From contig CAYONQ010000036.1 of the NCBI GenBank assembly GCA_964405375.1, forward strand, positions 1 to 24,253: DNA of 24,253 bases, written 5' to 3'. The stretch comes from CAYONQ01 sp964405375 (GTDB lineage Bacteria > Planctomycetota > Phycisphaerae > Sedimentisphaerales > Anaerobacaceae). Below, one piece after another: positions 1 through 8,510 of this stretch. The stretch's first letter is position 1; each line of letters opens with the position of its first letter. The position numbers and the translations under genes are program-made. The notes beneath the pieces were generated by a model. The model had not been told where the DNA came from. It saw nothing but the letters and a program-made list of their open reading frames with translations, and searched no databases.

Positions 1-36
1 GTTATTCGCCGTCTGGAAAAACTCCTCGCGGCCTAA
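1..36 (+). CDS. possible C-terminal tail of an upstream gene (partial)
   Basis: The first reading frame is open from the left edge and ends at a TAA at 34-36. It encodes an 11-residue tail, VIRRLEKLLAA, which has the look of a C-terminal amphipathic helix. The next gene's frame is also open here, so only one of the two may be coding over these bases. Too little is present to name a product. Confidence 0.3.
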   Translation, partial: VIRRLEKLLAA

Positions 37-2008
37 AATCGGTCAGTTTGAGTTAATAATTTATCTGGCGGCTATTACAGGAATTGCCAATTTCTGCTGT
101 GCCGCCGACTTATCTGATGACATTAATGGGCTAAGAGTATTTGACACAGTAACCAGCATAGACAAGCCGTTTTCTTCACCCCAGATTAAAAATAAACAGG
201 GCTGGAGGCAAATCGCAGACGAGCCCAGCACCATAACGGTGCGGGGCGAGGACATCACCGGAGATTTATGTGTCGAAAACAGCAAAATGACCGTAATACT
301 AAGGCGAAATTCTGTCGGACCGGAGGTATATTATAAAATCGGCGAGCACTTTATAAAGGCCGTAACGCTGTGTCCTGCCGCAGCAGATGAGACGGCTGCT
401 ATCGATATCGAATCCTTTAAGATAATAAGCGGCGACGAAACCCATATCCTTTTGAGCTGCCTGTCTCGCACCGAATCAGGAAGGTCTGTTTCGCTGCAGT
501 ATCTAATCAGGCAGGGGCAGGCAACCATCGAAATACATCCCGGCGAAGGCGCCCATAAAATTTTCATACAGCATGAAAGCAGCTATGCTATTGTGCCCGA
601 CCTCTTCGCTGACGACCTTGTAATTCATCCGCAAAAAGTTAAAGGCGACAAATTATATCTGCCTGCCGACAGCCATTTGCTGCTGCAGATGATTGACAAT
701 GGTGACGCCATAATAGTTTGTAACTGGCCTTCTTCTGATGGTGAAATTGCGGTTACGTTAAGTGACAACGACTATAAAAAACTGATTACCAAAACCATAA
801 TCAGTTTTGAAGAAAACAATAAAGTCTGGGTATCGCTCATCGCCCGAAAGGGAATCTGGCATCACACAGATATCTCTCAATTTAACATTTATGAGCATAG
901 CCCACTTAGCTGGGACGTGCCTTTTTCCGCATACTGGCGTATCAACTATCGGCGGGCCGACAGTAAAGCGTTTGGCTTCACGGATTCCTTCTGGAATGCA
1001 GAAACAGAGGACGACGGCACCTTCAAACTGGTACCTCATCTGCTGGATATGAACATCATAGACGGCCGGTACATCATCACCGGAGCCAGCGAGCAGAGGC
1101 GCCTGGTGAACCGCTCAGTAATAAATCAACACACAGGCAGTGGCTGGTGGAGCTACAGAGGATGGTTTATCCAGCCATTTTATACCAGTGGCAACAGGGC
1201 CTTTGCAAAAATCCCCAAGTTTGACGACTACCGCAGCATCCGTTACAGCGGCCCCATTCTTATCTACCCCTTGCTAAGTGTTAACGCCAACGATTCAGAG
1301 GGCGGGACTGTCGAGGACGTCCTACTTAATACCTTCGGCCCTGAATACCTTGAAGTCCTGGACATCGCTGACTTGAACGAGCGCTGCGAAAAAGACCACT
1401 TTCCGCCTACCTGCACCACTACCGAATATTTTGAGAAGATACTCGACCGCGATGAAGAGGTACAAAGAAAAGACCAGATAGCCAACATTCTCGGCCAGAT
1501 GAACTTATTCGTCAAGCACACCCGGGAACGCCTGCAGGAATATCTCGATTGGGAAAAGGAAATGCAGCATCTCTATCAGAAAAGCAGCCGGCAAAATCCC
1601 AAATTGGCCAAGGTCGTTAGAGCAACCAAGAGCATAACCCGTTATATCCCACAGGGATTCTCAAAGAACAGGAGAAAAATCAAAACCCCACAAAGCATCT
1701 CTACCCTCTCAGCCAAGATAATAAACCTCATTGACCCTGCCCCTCTTCGAGGGGCGAGGGTAAACAGCCAAAGCCACAAACAAATACGCAAGCAGATGTG
1801 CAAACAGATATGCAAGCGAATCCGCTCCGTCGGCGGCGCACAGGATGAACTGCTTGGAGAATACCGTAATATCGCAGTGCTAACCCGGCAGAAAGCAGGG
1901 CTTTTACACACTCAAGAACCCGACCCCCAGGTAAGACAGTTCCTCCGGCTCGTCCGCAGCAAAACACAGAAAATCCTCAGAACCAGATACGATATGGAAG
2001 GAAAATAA
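2..2008 (+). CDS. large exported protein of unknown function (5' partial)
   Basis: The frame is open from base 2 to the TAA at 2006-2008 (about 668 codons in view). No ATG, GTG or TTG occurs in it before the hydrophobic stretch LIIYLAAITGIANFCCA (about 53-103), so the start is probably left of the window. That stretch looks like a signal peptide, with cleavage near CCA/AD. A GTG at 239 would give 589 residues but would discard the signal. The body is rich in Trp, Tyr and acidic residues and beta-like (for example HTGSGWWSYRGWF), followed by a charged helical C-terminal third containing a short repeat insertion at 1777-1824. I recognise no catalytic motif and cannot name a family. The deacetylase-family gene begins 3 bases downstream, so the two are probably co-transcribed and both exported. 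Confidence 0.75.
   Translation, partial: LFAVWKNSSRPKIGQFELIIYLAAITGIANFCCAADLSDDINGLRVFDTVTSIDKPFSSPQIKNKQGWRQIADEPSTITVRGEDITGDLCVENSKMTVILRRNSVGPEVYYKIGEHFIKAVTLCPAAADETAAIDIESFKIISGDETHILLSCLSRTESGRSVSLQYLIRQGQATIEIHPGEGAHKIFIQHESSYAIVPDLFADDLVIHPQKVKGDKLYLPADSHLLLQMIDNGDAIIVCNWPSSDGEIAVTLSDNDYKKLITKTIISFEENNKVWVSLIARKGIWHHTDISQFNIYEHSPLSWDVPFSAYWRINYRRADSKAFGFTDSFWNAETEDDGTFKLVPHLLDMNIIDGRYIITGASEQRRLVNRSVINQHTGSGWWSYRGWFIQPFYTSGNRAFAKIPKFDDYRSIRYSGPILIYPLLSVNANDSEGGTVEDVLLNTFGPEYLEVLDIADLNERCEKDHFPPTCTTTEYFEKILDRDEEVQRKDQIANILGQMNLFVKHTRERLQEYLDWEKEMQHLYQKSSRQNPKLAKVVRATKSITRYIPQGFSKNRRKIKTPQSISTLSAKIINLIDPAPLRGARVNSQSHKQIRKQMCKQICKRIRSVGGAQDELLGEYRNIAVLTRQKAGLLHTQEPDPQVRQFLRLVRSKTQKILRTRYDMEGK
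1739..1755. other. perfect hairpin inside a coding region
   Basis: GCCCCT-CTTCG-AGGGGC is a 6-bp perfect stem with a 5-base loop, within the C-terminal part of the unknown exported protein. It sits just before the 12-bp tandem repeats, and together they look like a small insertion that kept the frame. There is no T-run, so it is not a terminator. Confidence 0.5.
1777..1824 (+). repeat. four imperfect 12-bp tandem repeats
   Basis: The units are CAAACAAATACG, CAAGCAGATGTG, CAAACAGATATG and CAAGCGAATCCG. They translate as KQIR, KQMC, KQIC and KRIR. They lie in frame within the unknown exported protein and give a locally basic segment with two cysteines. Slippage can change the copy number without breaking the frame. 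Confidence 0.8.
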
Positions 2009-2011
2009 CTC

Positions 2012-3097
2012 GTGCTCCACAGGATGCCTTACGGCAGGTTTAATCGACGCCAATTCATTAAGCAGACGATAGGTGCAGTAATTATGACAACTTTTAACAC
2101 CCAATCATCGGCATCAACAAATTCGAAATTCCGTCCTACAGGCGTGGTCACAGACGGCATTTACAAACAGCACCTGACGGGGCGGGGCCATCCGGAAGGC
2201 CCCGCCCGCTGCGATTGGATAGCCAACGCCTTGTCAAACGCCGAGTTTAAGAATCAACTTCGATACCTCAAGCCGCGCTGCGCCACAGAAGAGGAAATCC
2301 TCACCTGCCATACGGCTGATTACCTCGCTACCGTCAAACAAGACATCGCCGGCGGTGCATATATGCTTAGCACCGGAGACACAACCATCTGTAAAGATTC
2401 GCTGGATACGGCCCTATATGCCGCGGGCGGCGTACTTACTGCGGTGGACGCTGTTCTGGAAGCGAAGGTGAAAAACGCTTTCTGTGTAGTCCGTCCGCCC
2501 GGCCATCACGCCACAGCTCAGCGAGGTATGGGGTTTTGCATCTTCAATAATATTGCCGTCGCCGCCCGTTACGCCCAGAAAAAGCACAAGCTCACTAAAG
2601 TGCTTATCGCCGATTGGGACGTTCATCACGGCAACGGCACGCAGGACATCTTCTATGAAGACCCCACCGTCTTCTATTTCAGCACCCACCAATCCCCCTG
2701 GTATCCCGGCACAGGTGCTAAAGAAGAGGCCGGCGAAGGCAAGGGTAAGGGCTATACCCTCAACTGCCCTTTTCCCAACGGTGCCGGCCGAAAGGAGATA
2801 GTCGGCGCATTTAAGGAAAAACTGGTACCAGCCGCAGATTGGTTTAAACCTGATATGGTGTTGGTTTCTGCAGGATTTGATTCCAGAATAGGCGACCCGC
2901 TGGGCGGCTTTACACTCACCGACGAAGATTTCTCTGAGCTCACCGACATTATGCTAAACATCGCCCACAAATACGCCCAGGGGCGACTGGTCTCGGTTCT
3001 CGAAGGTGGTTACAATCTTGACGGTCTCGCACACGCAGCCGCCGCACACGTAAAAGCACTTGTTTCTCACCAGAACAATGCGGGGCTGATTCCATAA
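2012..3097 (+). CDS. histone deacetylase superfamily hydrolase with Tat signal
   Basis: Zinc-dependent deacetylase of the HDAC/acetylpolyamine amidohydrolase fold, which removes acyl groups from amines. The catalytic set is complete. The HH pair lies in RPPGHHA (165-166), zinc ligands Asp203 and His205 lie in DWDVHHGNGT, the third ligand is Asp290 in SAGFDSRIGDP, and the catalytic Tyr334 lies in EGGYN. The N-terminus carries NRRQFIK followed by a weakly hydrophobic stretch and SSA, which fits a twin-arginine export signal. The folded zinc enzyme would therefore be sent across the inner membrane. That argues against a histone-like or AcuC-type cytoplasmic role and for an extracytoplasmic small-molecule or polymer substrate (inference). 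The start may be GTG 2012, with GGAAGGA upstream, or ATG 2024; both keep the Tat motif. The gene begins 3 bases after the exported unknown protein. Confidence 0.9.
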   Translation: MLHRMPYGRFNRRQFIKQTIGAVIMTTFNTQSSASTNSKFRPTGVVTDGIYKQHLTGRGHPEGPARCDWIANALSNAEFKNQLRYLKPRCATEEEILTCHTADYLATVKQDIAGGAYMLSTGDTTICKDSLDTALYAAGGVLTAVDAVLEAKVKNAFCVVRPPGHHATAQRGMGFCIFNNIAVAARYAQKKHKLTKVLIADWDVHHGNGTQDIFYEDPTVFYFSTHQSPWYPGTGAKEEAGEGKGKGYTLNCPFPNGAGRKEIVGAFKEKLVPAADWFKPDMVLVSAGFDSRIGDPLGGFTLTDEDFSELTDIMLNIAHKYAQGRLVSVLEGGYNLDGLAHAAAAHVKALVSHQNNAGLIP

Positions 3098-3152
3098 AAA
3101 AAACGGCCTGCACCCCTTCTTGCTTTCGTAAGAAAGAAGGGGTGCAGGCCGT
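3096..3152 (-). terminator. strong intrinsic terminator between convergent genes
   Basis: The two 19-base arms 3103-3121 and 3134-3152 are perfectly complementary (ACGGCCTGCACCCC / GGGGTGCAGGCCGT at the base), with a short further CTT/AAG pairing in the loop. A run of eight A at 3096-3103 becomes the U-tract when read on the minus strand, so it serves the giant deiminase gene best. The long stem should also stop plus-strand transcripts leaving the deacetylase gene. Confidence 0.9.
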
Positions 3153-3173
3153 CAACTGTTTAATCTTAAATCC

Positions 3174-6100
3174 TTACCAGTTTTGCCAAGCAAAGGCAAA
3201 TTCAGCAAAATCGAGGAAGTTCGCAATATCGTCCCCGTTGATATCGCCTCTGTCCGGATAAACCTCAAGCCAATTGCCACTCAGTACATCAATATCACCC
3301 CAGCCGAGAAGGCCATCATAGTCGAGGTCAACCGGTATAGGCCAGCCAAGCAGCGCTGCGCTGGCAACCTCAAAGTTGTCAAGATATGCCTCGCCAGAGC
3401 CAAGGGCAGCGCTATCAGAACCACCGCCGATAACCACACTAACCGGCTGCGACGACCACTGACCGGCCAATAGGCCGGATACAGTCTGCCAGACATTCGC
3501 ACTGCCGTAGCCGGTGAAGCTCAGATACAACTCATCCACGCCGGCGTCATACGAGATATACAGCGTTCCATCATCTGAGCCTCTAAGCTGCTGCTGGAAC
3601 ACCGCATTGCCATCAACAACCTTTTCATAATAGTAGTACGCCTCGTTGCTGTCGGAACCGGCTGAGATTGAGACATAACCACCGTCATTTTCAATATTCA
3701 TTCCGGCCCAGCCGTCCCGCCCGCTGACGCCGCTATAGTGGAAATCAACCTCGACCTCGAAGTCTTCCGTAACATCAATACTCCAGTCATTGGCTACATA
3801 AACAGCGGCAAGAGGATTACTCATAACAGGAAGGGTTTCCGTACCGTCTCCTCCATTATACAGAACCGTCATATCCTCCGGCGTTAGTGCCCTGTCAAAT
3901 ATCGCCGCGTTGTCAATCGCACCCCAGAAGTAATAGCCGCCGTCATACCTTCCAATGAAGGTGTCGCTGCTGCTACCCTGGGTCGGAACACCTGTGGCAC
4001 TATCTATCGCGGCACCATTTTTATACAAGACCATCTGTCCCGAATTTACATCAGGTTCGAAGGTAACCGCAACCTGATACCAAACATCAGCGCTTAATCC
4101 CACGCTATCCATAACTATATCCCAATCGTTGTTATGACCTGCCGAAAGCTTAAATGACTGGAAGCGCGGGGCCCACAAAATATTAGACGTGGTATCCGAG
4201 GCAACTATACCGTTATACTCAAAAGTCCCATTTACTCTCTTAATCCAGGCGACTTTTGTATATGCTCCGATGCCTATAACGTTTCCAACATCAACGTAAT
4301 CACTTGTGCCGTTAAAGGTCAAAGCGCCATTCAGATACGGAGGATTGCCACTGTCAATATGTAGGTCCTCTGTGTTTTGTTTTGCGGTTCCATGATTGCC
4401 ATTACCTGAGCTGTCTATAACCACTTTATTAGGTTCGTTGTCGTCCATCTTCCAGTAGCCCACAGCCCCGGTAAACAGCTTACCCGTAGCTCTTACATTC
4501 AATCGGTTAGAATCTTCAAGCACCCAGACGTTTTCATGGTCGTCTTCAGACAACTGCCACATCACGCCTCGCCTGTTATCATCAAAATTGTCTAAGGCTA
4601 AATTAAGTGCGAAGTTCGCTGTTACATTTATATTCGCCGTTACGTTCAGGTCAGTACGTGGATTATCTGTAGAGGCATCGGACCAGTCTACGAAGTGGTA
4701 ACCGGTATCAGGCACCGCCGTTACAGCAGTACCATCTGAGCCGTAGTCAACCACCTGCGAGGTCTCTCCCGTAAGGCTTCCGCCTGCTCCGGCCGCATAC
4801 TCAAGGGTGAGCGTATCGATAGCGAAGTTGGCTGTAATGGTCATATCGGCCGTCACATTCGTTATCGTCAGCGGGTCGTCCGTTCCAGTATAATCACCCG
4901 TCCAGTCCACGAAGTGGTAGTTGGGGTCGGCTGCCGCATCTACCTCCGTACAGTCGCTGCCGTGATCCACTGTCTGCATGAGGGTCCCGGTTACGCTGCC
5001 GTTGGCGCCCTCGATAAATGTTACCGTATGAGTATCGATAGCGAAGTTGGCTGTAATGNNNNNNNNNNNNNNNNNNNNNNNNNNNNNNNNNNNNNNNNNN
5101 NNNNNNNNNNNNNNNNNNNNNNNNNNNNNNNNNNNNNNNNNNNNNNNNNNNNNNNNNNAGTCGCTGCCGTGATCCACTGTCTGCATGAGGGTCCCGGTTA
5201 TGCTGCCGTCGGCACCCTCGATAAATGTTACTGTGTGCGTATCGATAGCGAAGTTGGCTGTAATGGTCATATCGGCCGTCACATTCGTTATCGTCAGCGG
5301 GTCGTCCGTTCCAGTATAATCACCCGTCCAGTCCACGAAGTGGTAGTTGGGGTCGGCTGCCGCATCTACCTCCGTACAGTCGCTGCCGTGGTCCACTGTC
5401 TGCATGAGGGTCCCGGTTATGCTGCCGTTGGCACCCTCGACAAACGTTACTGTATGAGTATCGATAGCGAAGTTGGCGGTAACGTCTATATTCGCCGTTA
5501 CGTTAGTATCGGTACGTGGATTATCCGTAGAGGCATCAGACCAGTCTACGAAGTGGTATCCGGTATCAGGCACCGCCGTTACAGCATTACCATCGGCACC
5601 GTAGTCAACCACCTGCGAGGTCTCGCCCGTAAGGCCTCCGCCCGCTCCGGCTGCATAGTCTAATGTAAAGGTATCGATAGCGAAGTTGGCGGTAATACTG
5701 TAATCACCGTTCATCGTAATTGTAGTACTGTCAGAGTTCGGGTCGGCTATAGTAGATACATCACCTGTCCAGTTGACAAAGTGGTAATTGGTATTGGTGT
5801 CGGCCACTATCGGCACCACCTGGCCATCGTTGTAATCAAACGGTCCCGGCTCGCCGGGCGTGGTTACCGAGCCGCCTACTGTCGATGAAGTTGTCAGTGC
5901 TTGTTGTACCGGGCCGGCCTGGGTGTAGATTGTCACGCTGATAGCGTCGACCTGTATCCAGTCTGAGGTATCCTCATTAACCACGAAAATCATAACTTGG
6001 CCTGTACCGGAGTCAATATAATCACCTGGATTGGTGTCAATGGTGCCAGAAATTACCTCGTCTGCTGTGCCGCTTTGGGAACCAAGTACCAAATAAGAGC

Positions 6101-8465
6101 TTGTGTTGTAGTTCCAGATATACGCCCAGCCAGAGTCAACGGGGGAAGCTCGGCCGAGTTCCACAGACACATCGATTTGCTCTATATCCTCTGGGGCCTC
6201 GCTGACATAGAACTCGAAAATCATTGCTGCATTGTCACCATATCCGGGATCGGCTCCCTGGTAGTGACTATCGTCGGAGCTAACCAAGGCTGCATATTCT
6301 GCAGTGGTGGCTTCGGCCCAGAGGTTCCAGCCGTTAATACCGGTGCCACTACGGGCAGGAAACGTTCCACCTTCAATCATAGAGTCGACAACGTCAATCT
6401 CTCCATCCTCTGCGGTATGACTGCCGGACGGCGATGTGATACTGGTGTAGTCATAGACCACATATGGCGGCGCTGCTTCAACGGATATACTGAAACTCTG
6501 AGTGTCGTCAGGTGACACCCCGTTGTAGGCTCTAACAACAACAGGAACACCTGGGTCAGTGGAAGAAGGTGTCCAGTCAATCACACCGGTGGTGGGATTA
6601 ATCGTCATTCCGGTGGGAAATGTGTCCAGCGAGTAGGTCGGCTGCGGGTAACCAGTGGCCTCGACATCATAGGTATAAGGCAGCCCTACATAGGCAGTAG
6701 TCACCGGCGAGGAGATAATTTCCGGCGGCACTGCTACAACGGATATACTGAAACTCTGAGTGTCATCAGGTGACTCCCCGTTGCTGGCTCTAACAACCAC
6801 AGGAACACTCGGGTCAGCGGAAGCAGGTGTCCAGTCAATCACACCGGTGGTAGGATTAATCGTCATTCCGGCGGGAAATGTGTCCAGCGAATAAGTAGGC
6901 GCCGGGTTACCGGTGGCATCCACATCATAGGTATAAGTCAGCCCTAAATAGACAGTAGTCACCGGTGTGGAGGTAATTGTCGGCGCAATAAGAATCGGTG
7001 CCCCGGTGTAGTTTTGATCCGCTATATCGGCGGTAACATTAGTGTATGATATGCTGGTCGGGGAGAATGTATAGTCAGCTTTTGTCGGTGTAACCGTGCC
7101 GGACCAGCCGTCGGGTACGGACACTTCATAGTAGCCATCAACATCGGTTGTATCAGAGCCGCCGCCGTTGTTTGCGTCTACCGATACACCTTCGATTGGC
7201 GTCAGGTCAGACTCCTCAATATATCCTGAGATGGTATATCCGGCAGGGGGAGCGTAAACATGCTTCATCACGCAGTGGATTGCTCCGGCTGCGCCAATAA
7301 TTGAGGTGCAGTCGACCTGAATGATTTCGTGGTCGGGCATAGCTGTCTGGAAGGTAGCCAATGCTGCGTCGTCGTCTGCGGTGTGGTTGTACCAGGGGAT
7401 ATATACCCGGTCGTTGATGATTGCCGCATTTGTATATGTATAATGGGTGCCGTTGGTTCCGCCGGAGCCGCTGTTGTAGCTGGGTGTCCTATAAACTGTA
7501 TAACCCCTGCTTTCAAGGTCGGTTACAGCGGCTTCTGTTTGTGTATAGCCCGGATCGCCGGAATCAAACTCACCTATGATAACCTTGTTATCTCCAATCG
7601 GCAGCATCCACATGTCAATGTGGCCGGTAGAGTCAACATTAGATGGTAAACGTTCGTAAATCGTGAGGTTGACGTTATGATGGTCTTCAATAATATCTGT
7701 AACCTGCTGTGTGGTTTTGCCGCTATTTTCATTGAGTATCAAGGTGCTCATAAAGGCGTCGCCTGTGGAAACACAATGGAAGTTACCTCCGCCGTGCGTT
7801 AGGTCCATCAGATATACCGGCTCATCCTCCTCGAATGGAACAGCCATATCATCGATTGAATCAGGGAAGGCATTATCAGCCGAATAAGGACGATTATAAG
7901 TGAAGTCGATGATAGCAGGCATATCGTCAACAAATATATAACGCGGGCCGTAGTCACGAATCCATACTCTATTCAGGTTGTAGTAAACGAACTCAACACG
8001 GCCCATATTGGCACCGGCGCCCGAAAGCGTCGTAGTGGCGCTTGCTTCCTGACTTGAATCGCGTACGATTACATACGCGATGGAGCCGCTCGAGTCTTTT
8101 GTTACCCCGACTACGAATTCCGTCAGCAGGGAAAGATATGACCCCGGCTCCCAGGCTACCAGTGCTCCTAAGCACGCCTCATACTCAGCGGGTGCCCAGA
8201 TAGTACCTGACGGAGCTGCCAAAGGCTCCATAACCATAGGCAGCATGGCCCTCTGTTCAATCAATTGCTGAATGTACGCTTCATCCTCTGGAGTTGCCCA
8301 ATGCGGCGAGGGGTTGGGATTTGTGTCCACAATGCTGTCGAGATAGTCCTGGTCCACGAGTCTCGATGCCTGTGCTGCACCAGGCAGGATAAATACCGCC
8401 AGAGTGCACAAGCTAAGCAGGCCGATAATTGATTTTGCTTTTGCTGTGGTTAATAACTGTTTCAT
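3174..8465 (-). CDS. secreted PAD_porph-family deiminase with adhesive repeats and dockerin-like tail
   Basis: A giant exported guanidino-group deiminase. Numbering below is from the upstream ATG at 8474. A signal peptide covers about 1-36 (VFILPGAAQA). The deiminase domain at about 80-410 has WIRDYGP (Asp174), GGGNF, STGHIDMW (His285, Asp287) and GAIHCVMKH (nucleophile Cys401). These are the family motifs shared by agmatine deiminase and Porphyromonas-type peptidylarginine deiminase. There follow a carboxypeptidase-regulatory-like domain (412-490), two putative Ig repeats (498-665), a beta-rich region (670-855), six InlB-B-type repeats (858-1290), a LamG-like domain (1335-1545), another beta domain, and a dockerin-like pair of Ca-loops (1716-1766, with DINGDDIANFLDFAEF). 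ATG 8465 is preferred because GGAGG at 8475-8479 lies 9 bases upstream of it but touches ATG 8474. The 100-N gap at 5059-5158 leaves part of repeat four unread. An extracellular protein-arginine target is inferred from the architecture; agmatine remains possible. Confidence 0.88.
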   Translation of the reverse strand: MKQLLTTAKAKSIIGLLSLCTLAVFILPGAAQASRLVDQDYLDSIVDTNPNPSPHWATPEDEAYIQQLIEQRAMLPMVMEPLAAPSGTIWAPAEYEACLGALVAWEPGSYLSLLTEFVVGVTKDSSGSIAYVIVRDSSQEASATTTLSGAGANMGRVEFVYYNLNRVWIRDYGPRYIFVDDMPAIIDFTYNRPYSADNAFPDSIDDMAVPFEEDEPVYLMDLTHGGGNFHCVSTGDAFMSTLILNENSGKTTQQVTDIIEDHHNVNLTIYERLPSNVDSTGHIDMWMLPIGDNKVIIGEFDSGDPGYTQTEAAVTDLESRGYTVYRTPSYNSGSGGTNGTHYTYTNAAIINDRVYIPWYNHTADDDAALATFQTAMPDHEIIQVDCTSIIGAAGAIHCVMKHVYAPPAGYTISGYIEESDLTPIEGVSVDANNGGGSDTTDVDGYYEVSVPDGWSGTVTPTKADYTFSPTSISYTNVTADIADQNYTGAPILIAPTITSTPVTTVYLGLTYTYDVDATGNPAPTYSLDTFPAGMTINPTTGVIDWTPASADPSVPVVVRASNGESPDDTQSFSISVVAVPPEIISSPVTTAYVGLPYTYDVEATGYPQPTYSLDTFPTGMTINPTTGVIDWTPSSTDPGVPVVVRAYNGVSPDDTQSFSISVEAAPPYVVYDYTSITSPSGSHTAEDGEIDVVDSMIEGGTFPARSGTGINGWNLWAEATTAEYAALVSSDDSHYQGADPGYGDNAAMIFEFYVSEAPEDIEQIDVSVELGRASPVDSGWAYIWNYNTSSYLVLGSQSGTADEVISGTIDTNPGDYIDSGTGQVMIFVVNEDTSDWIQVDAISVTIYTQAGPVQQALTTSSTVGGSVTTPGEPGPFDYNDGQVVPIVADTNTNYHFVNWTGDVSTIADPNSDSTTITMNGDYSITANFAIDTFTLDYAAGAGGGLTGETSQVVDYGADGNAVTAVPDTGYHFVDWSDASTDNPRTDTNVTANIDVTANFAIDTHTVTFVEGANGSITGTLMQTVDHGSDCTEVDAAADPNYHFVDWTGDYTGTDDPLTITNVTADMTITANFAIDTHTVTFIEGADGSITGTLMQTVDHGSDXXXXXXXXXXXXXXXXXXXXXXXXXXXXXXXXXXITANFAIDTHTVTFIEGANGSVTGTLMQTVDHGSDCTEVDAAADPNYHFVDWTGDYTGTDDPLTITNVTADMTITANFAIDTLTLEYAAGAGGSLTGETSQVVDYGSDGTAVTAVPDTGYHFVDWSDASTDNPRTDLNVTANINVTANFALNLALDNFDDNRRGVMWQLSEDDHENVWVLEDSNRLNVRATGKLFTGAVGYWKMDDNEPNKVVIDSSGNGNHGTAKQNTEDLHIDSGNPPYLNGALTFNGTSDYVDVGNVIGIGAYTKVAWIKRVNGTFEYNGIVASDTTSNILWAPRFQSFKLSAGHNNDWDIVMDSVGLSADVWYQVAVTFEPDVNSGQMVLYKNGAAIDSATGVPTQGSSSDTFIGRYDGGYYFWGAIDNAAIFDRALTPEDMTVLYNGGDGTETLPVMSNPLAAVYVANDWSIDVTEDFEVEVDFHYSGVSGRDGWAGMNIENDGGYVSISAGSDSNEAYYYYEKVVDGNAVFQQQLRGSDDGTLYISYDAGVDELYLSFTGYGSANVWQTVSGLLAGQWSSQPVSVVIGGGSDSAALGSGEAYLDNFEVASAALLGWPIPVDLDYDGLLGWGDIDVLSGNWLEVYPDRGDINGDDIANFLDFAEFAFAWQNW
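4605..5903 (-). repeat. six InlB-B-type repeats in an A-B-B-B-A pattern
   Basis: Units end in the motif TANFAID/TANFALN and share YHFVDW or YHFVNW cores. After a divergent first unit come type A (71 residues, AGAGG...), three type B (73 residues, EGANGS...VDHGSD), then type A again. The B units recur every 219 bases and are nearly identical at DNA level: GTATCGATAGCG occurs at 4813, 5032, 5239 and 5458, with 5239 displaced by the N-gap. Such domains are common in long bacterial surface proteins. Confidence 0.85.
5059..5158. other. assembly gap (100 N) within a repeat unit
   Basis: Exactly 100 N, a usual placeholder for a gap of unknown size. By alignment to the neighbouring B unit, the missing piece should be 112 bases, or 112 plus multiples of 219. 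Both 100 and 112 leave remainder 1 on division by 3, so the reading frame only appears continuous by luck. Confidence 0.95.
6480..6980 (-). repeat. two tandem putative Ig (He_PIG-like) repeats
   Basis: Two units of about 83-85 residues share YTYDV.ATG, PTYSLDTFP.GMTINPTTG and VIDWTP. DNA identity is high across most of the length, for example ACACCGGTGGTNGGATTAAT occurs in both. This indicates a recent internal duplication within the giant deiminase gene. Such Ig-like units are usually spacers or carbohydrate/protein-binding modules in surface proteins. Confidence 0.8.
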
Positions 8466-8474
8466 CACTTCCAT

Positions 8475-8479
8475 CCTCC
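8475..8479 (-). promoter_or_regulatory. Shine-Dalgarno that decides the deiminase start
   Basis: Read on the minus strand this is GGAGG. It abuts ATG 8474 but lies 9 bases from ATG 8465 (MKQLL...), so the second ATG is the better start. The encoded signal peptide is intact in either case. Confidence 0.7.
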
Positions 8480-8510
8480 GATTTTTTTGGATGAATAAAC
8501 TTTTCTTCTT

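Noticed and set aside
3174..3329. Evidence for a cellulosome from the dockerin-like tail
   Set aside because: No cohesin or scaffoldin is in view; such tails occur on many planctomycete secreted proteins and do not show a cellulosome.
4914..5663. 249-codon plus-strand ORF
   Set aside because: It is the antisense shadow of the InlB-type repeats, is interrupted by the N-gap, and is open only because the repeats are periodic in frame.
4813..5700. CRISPR-like spacing of identical blocks
   Set aside because: The period is 219 bases, it lies in a coding frame, and the intervening sequence is itself repeated, so there are no spacers.
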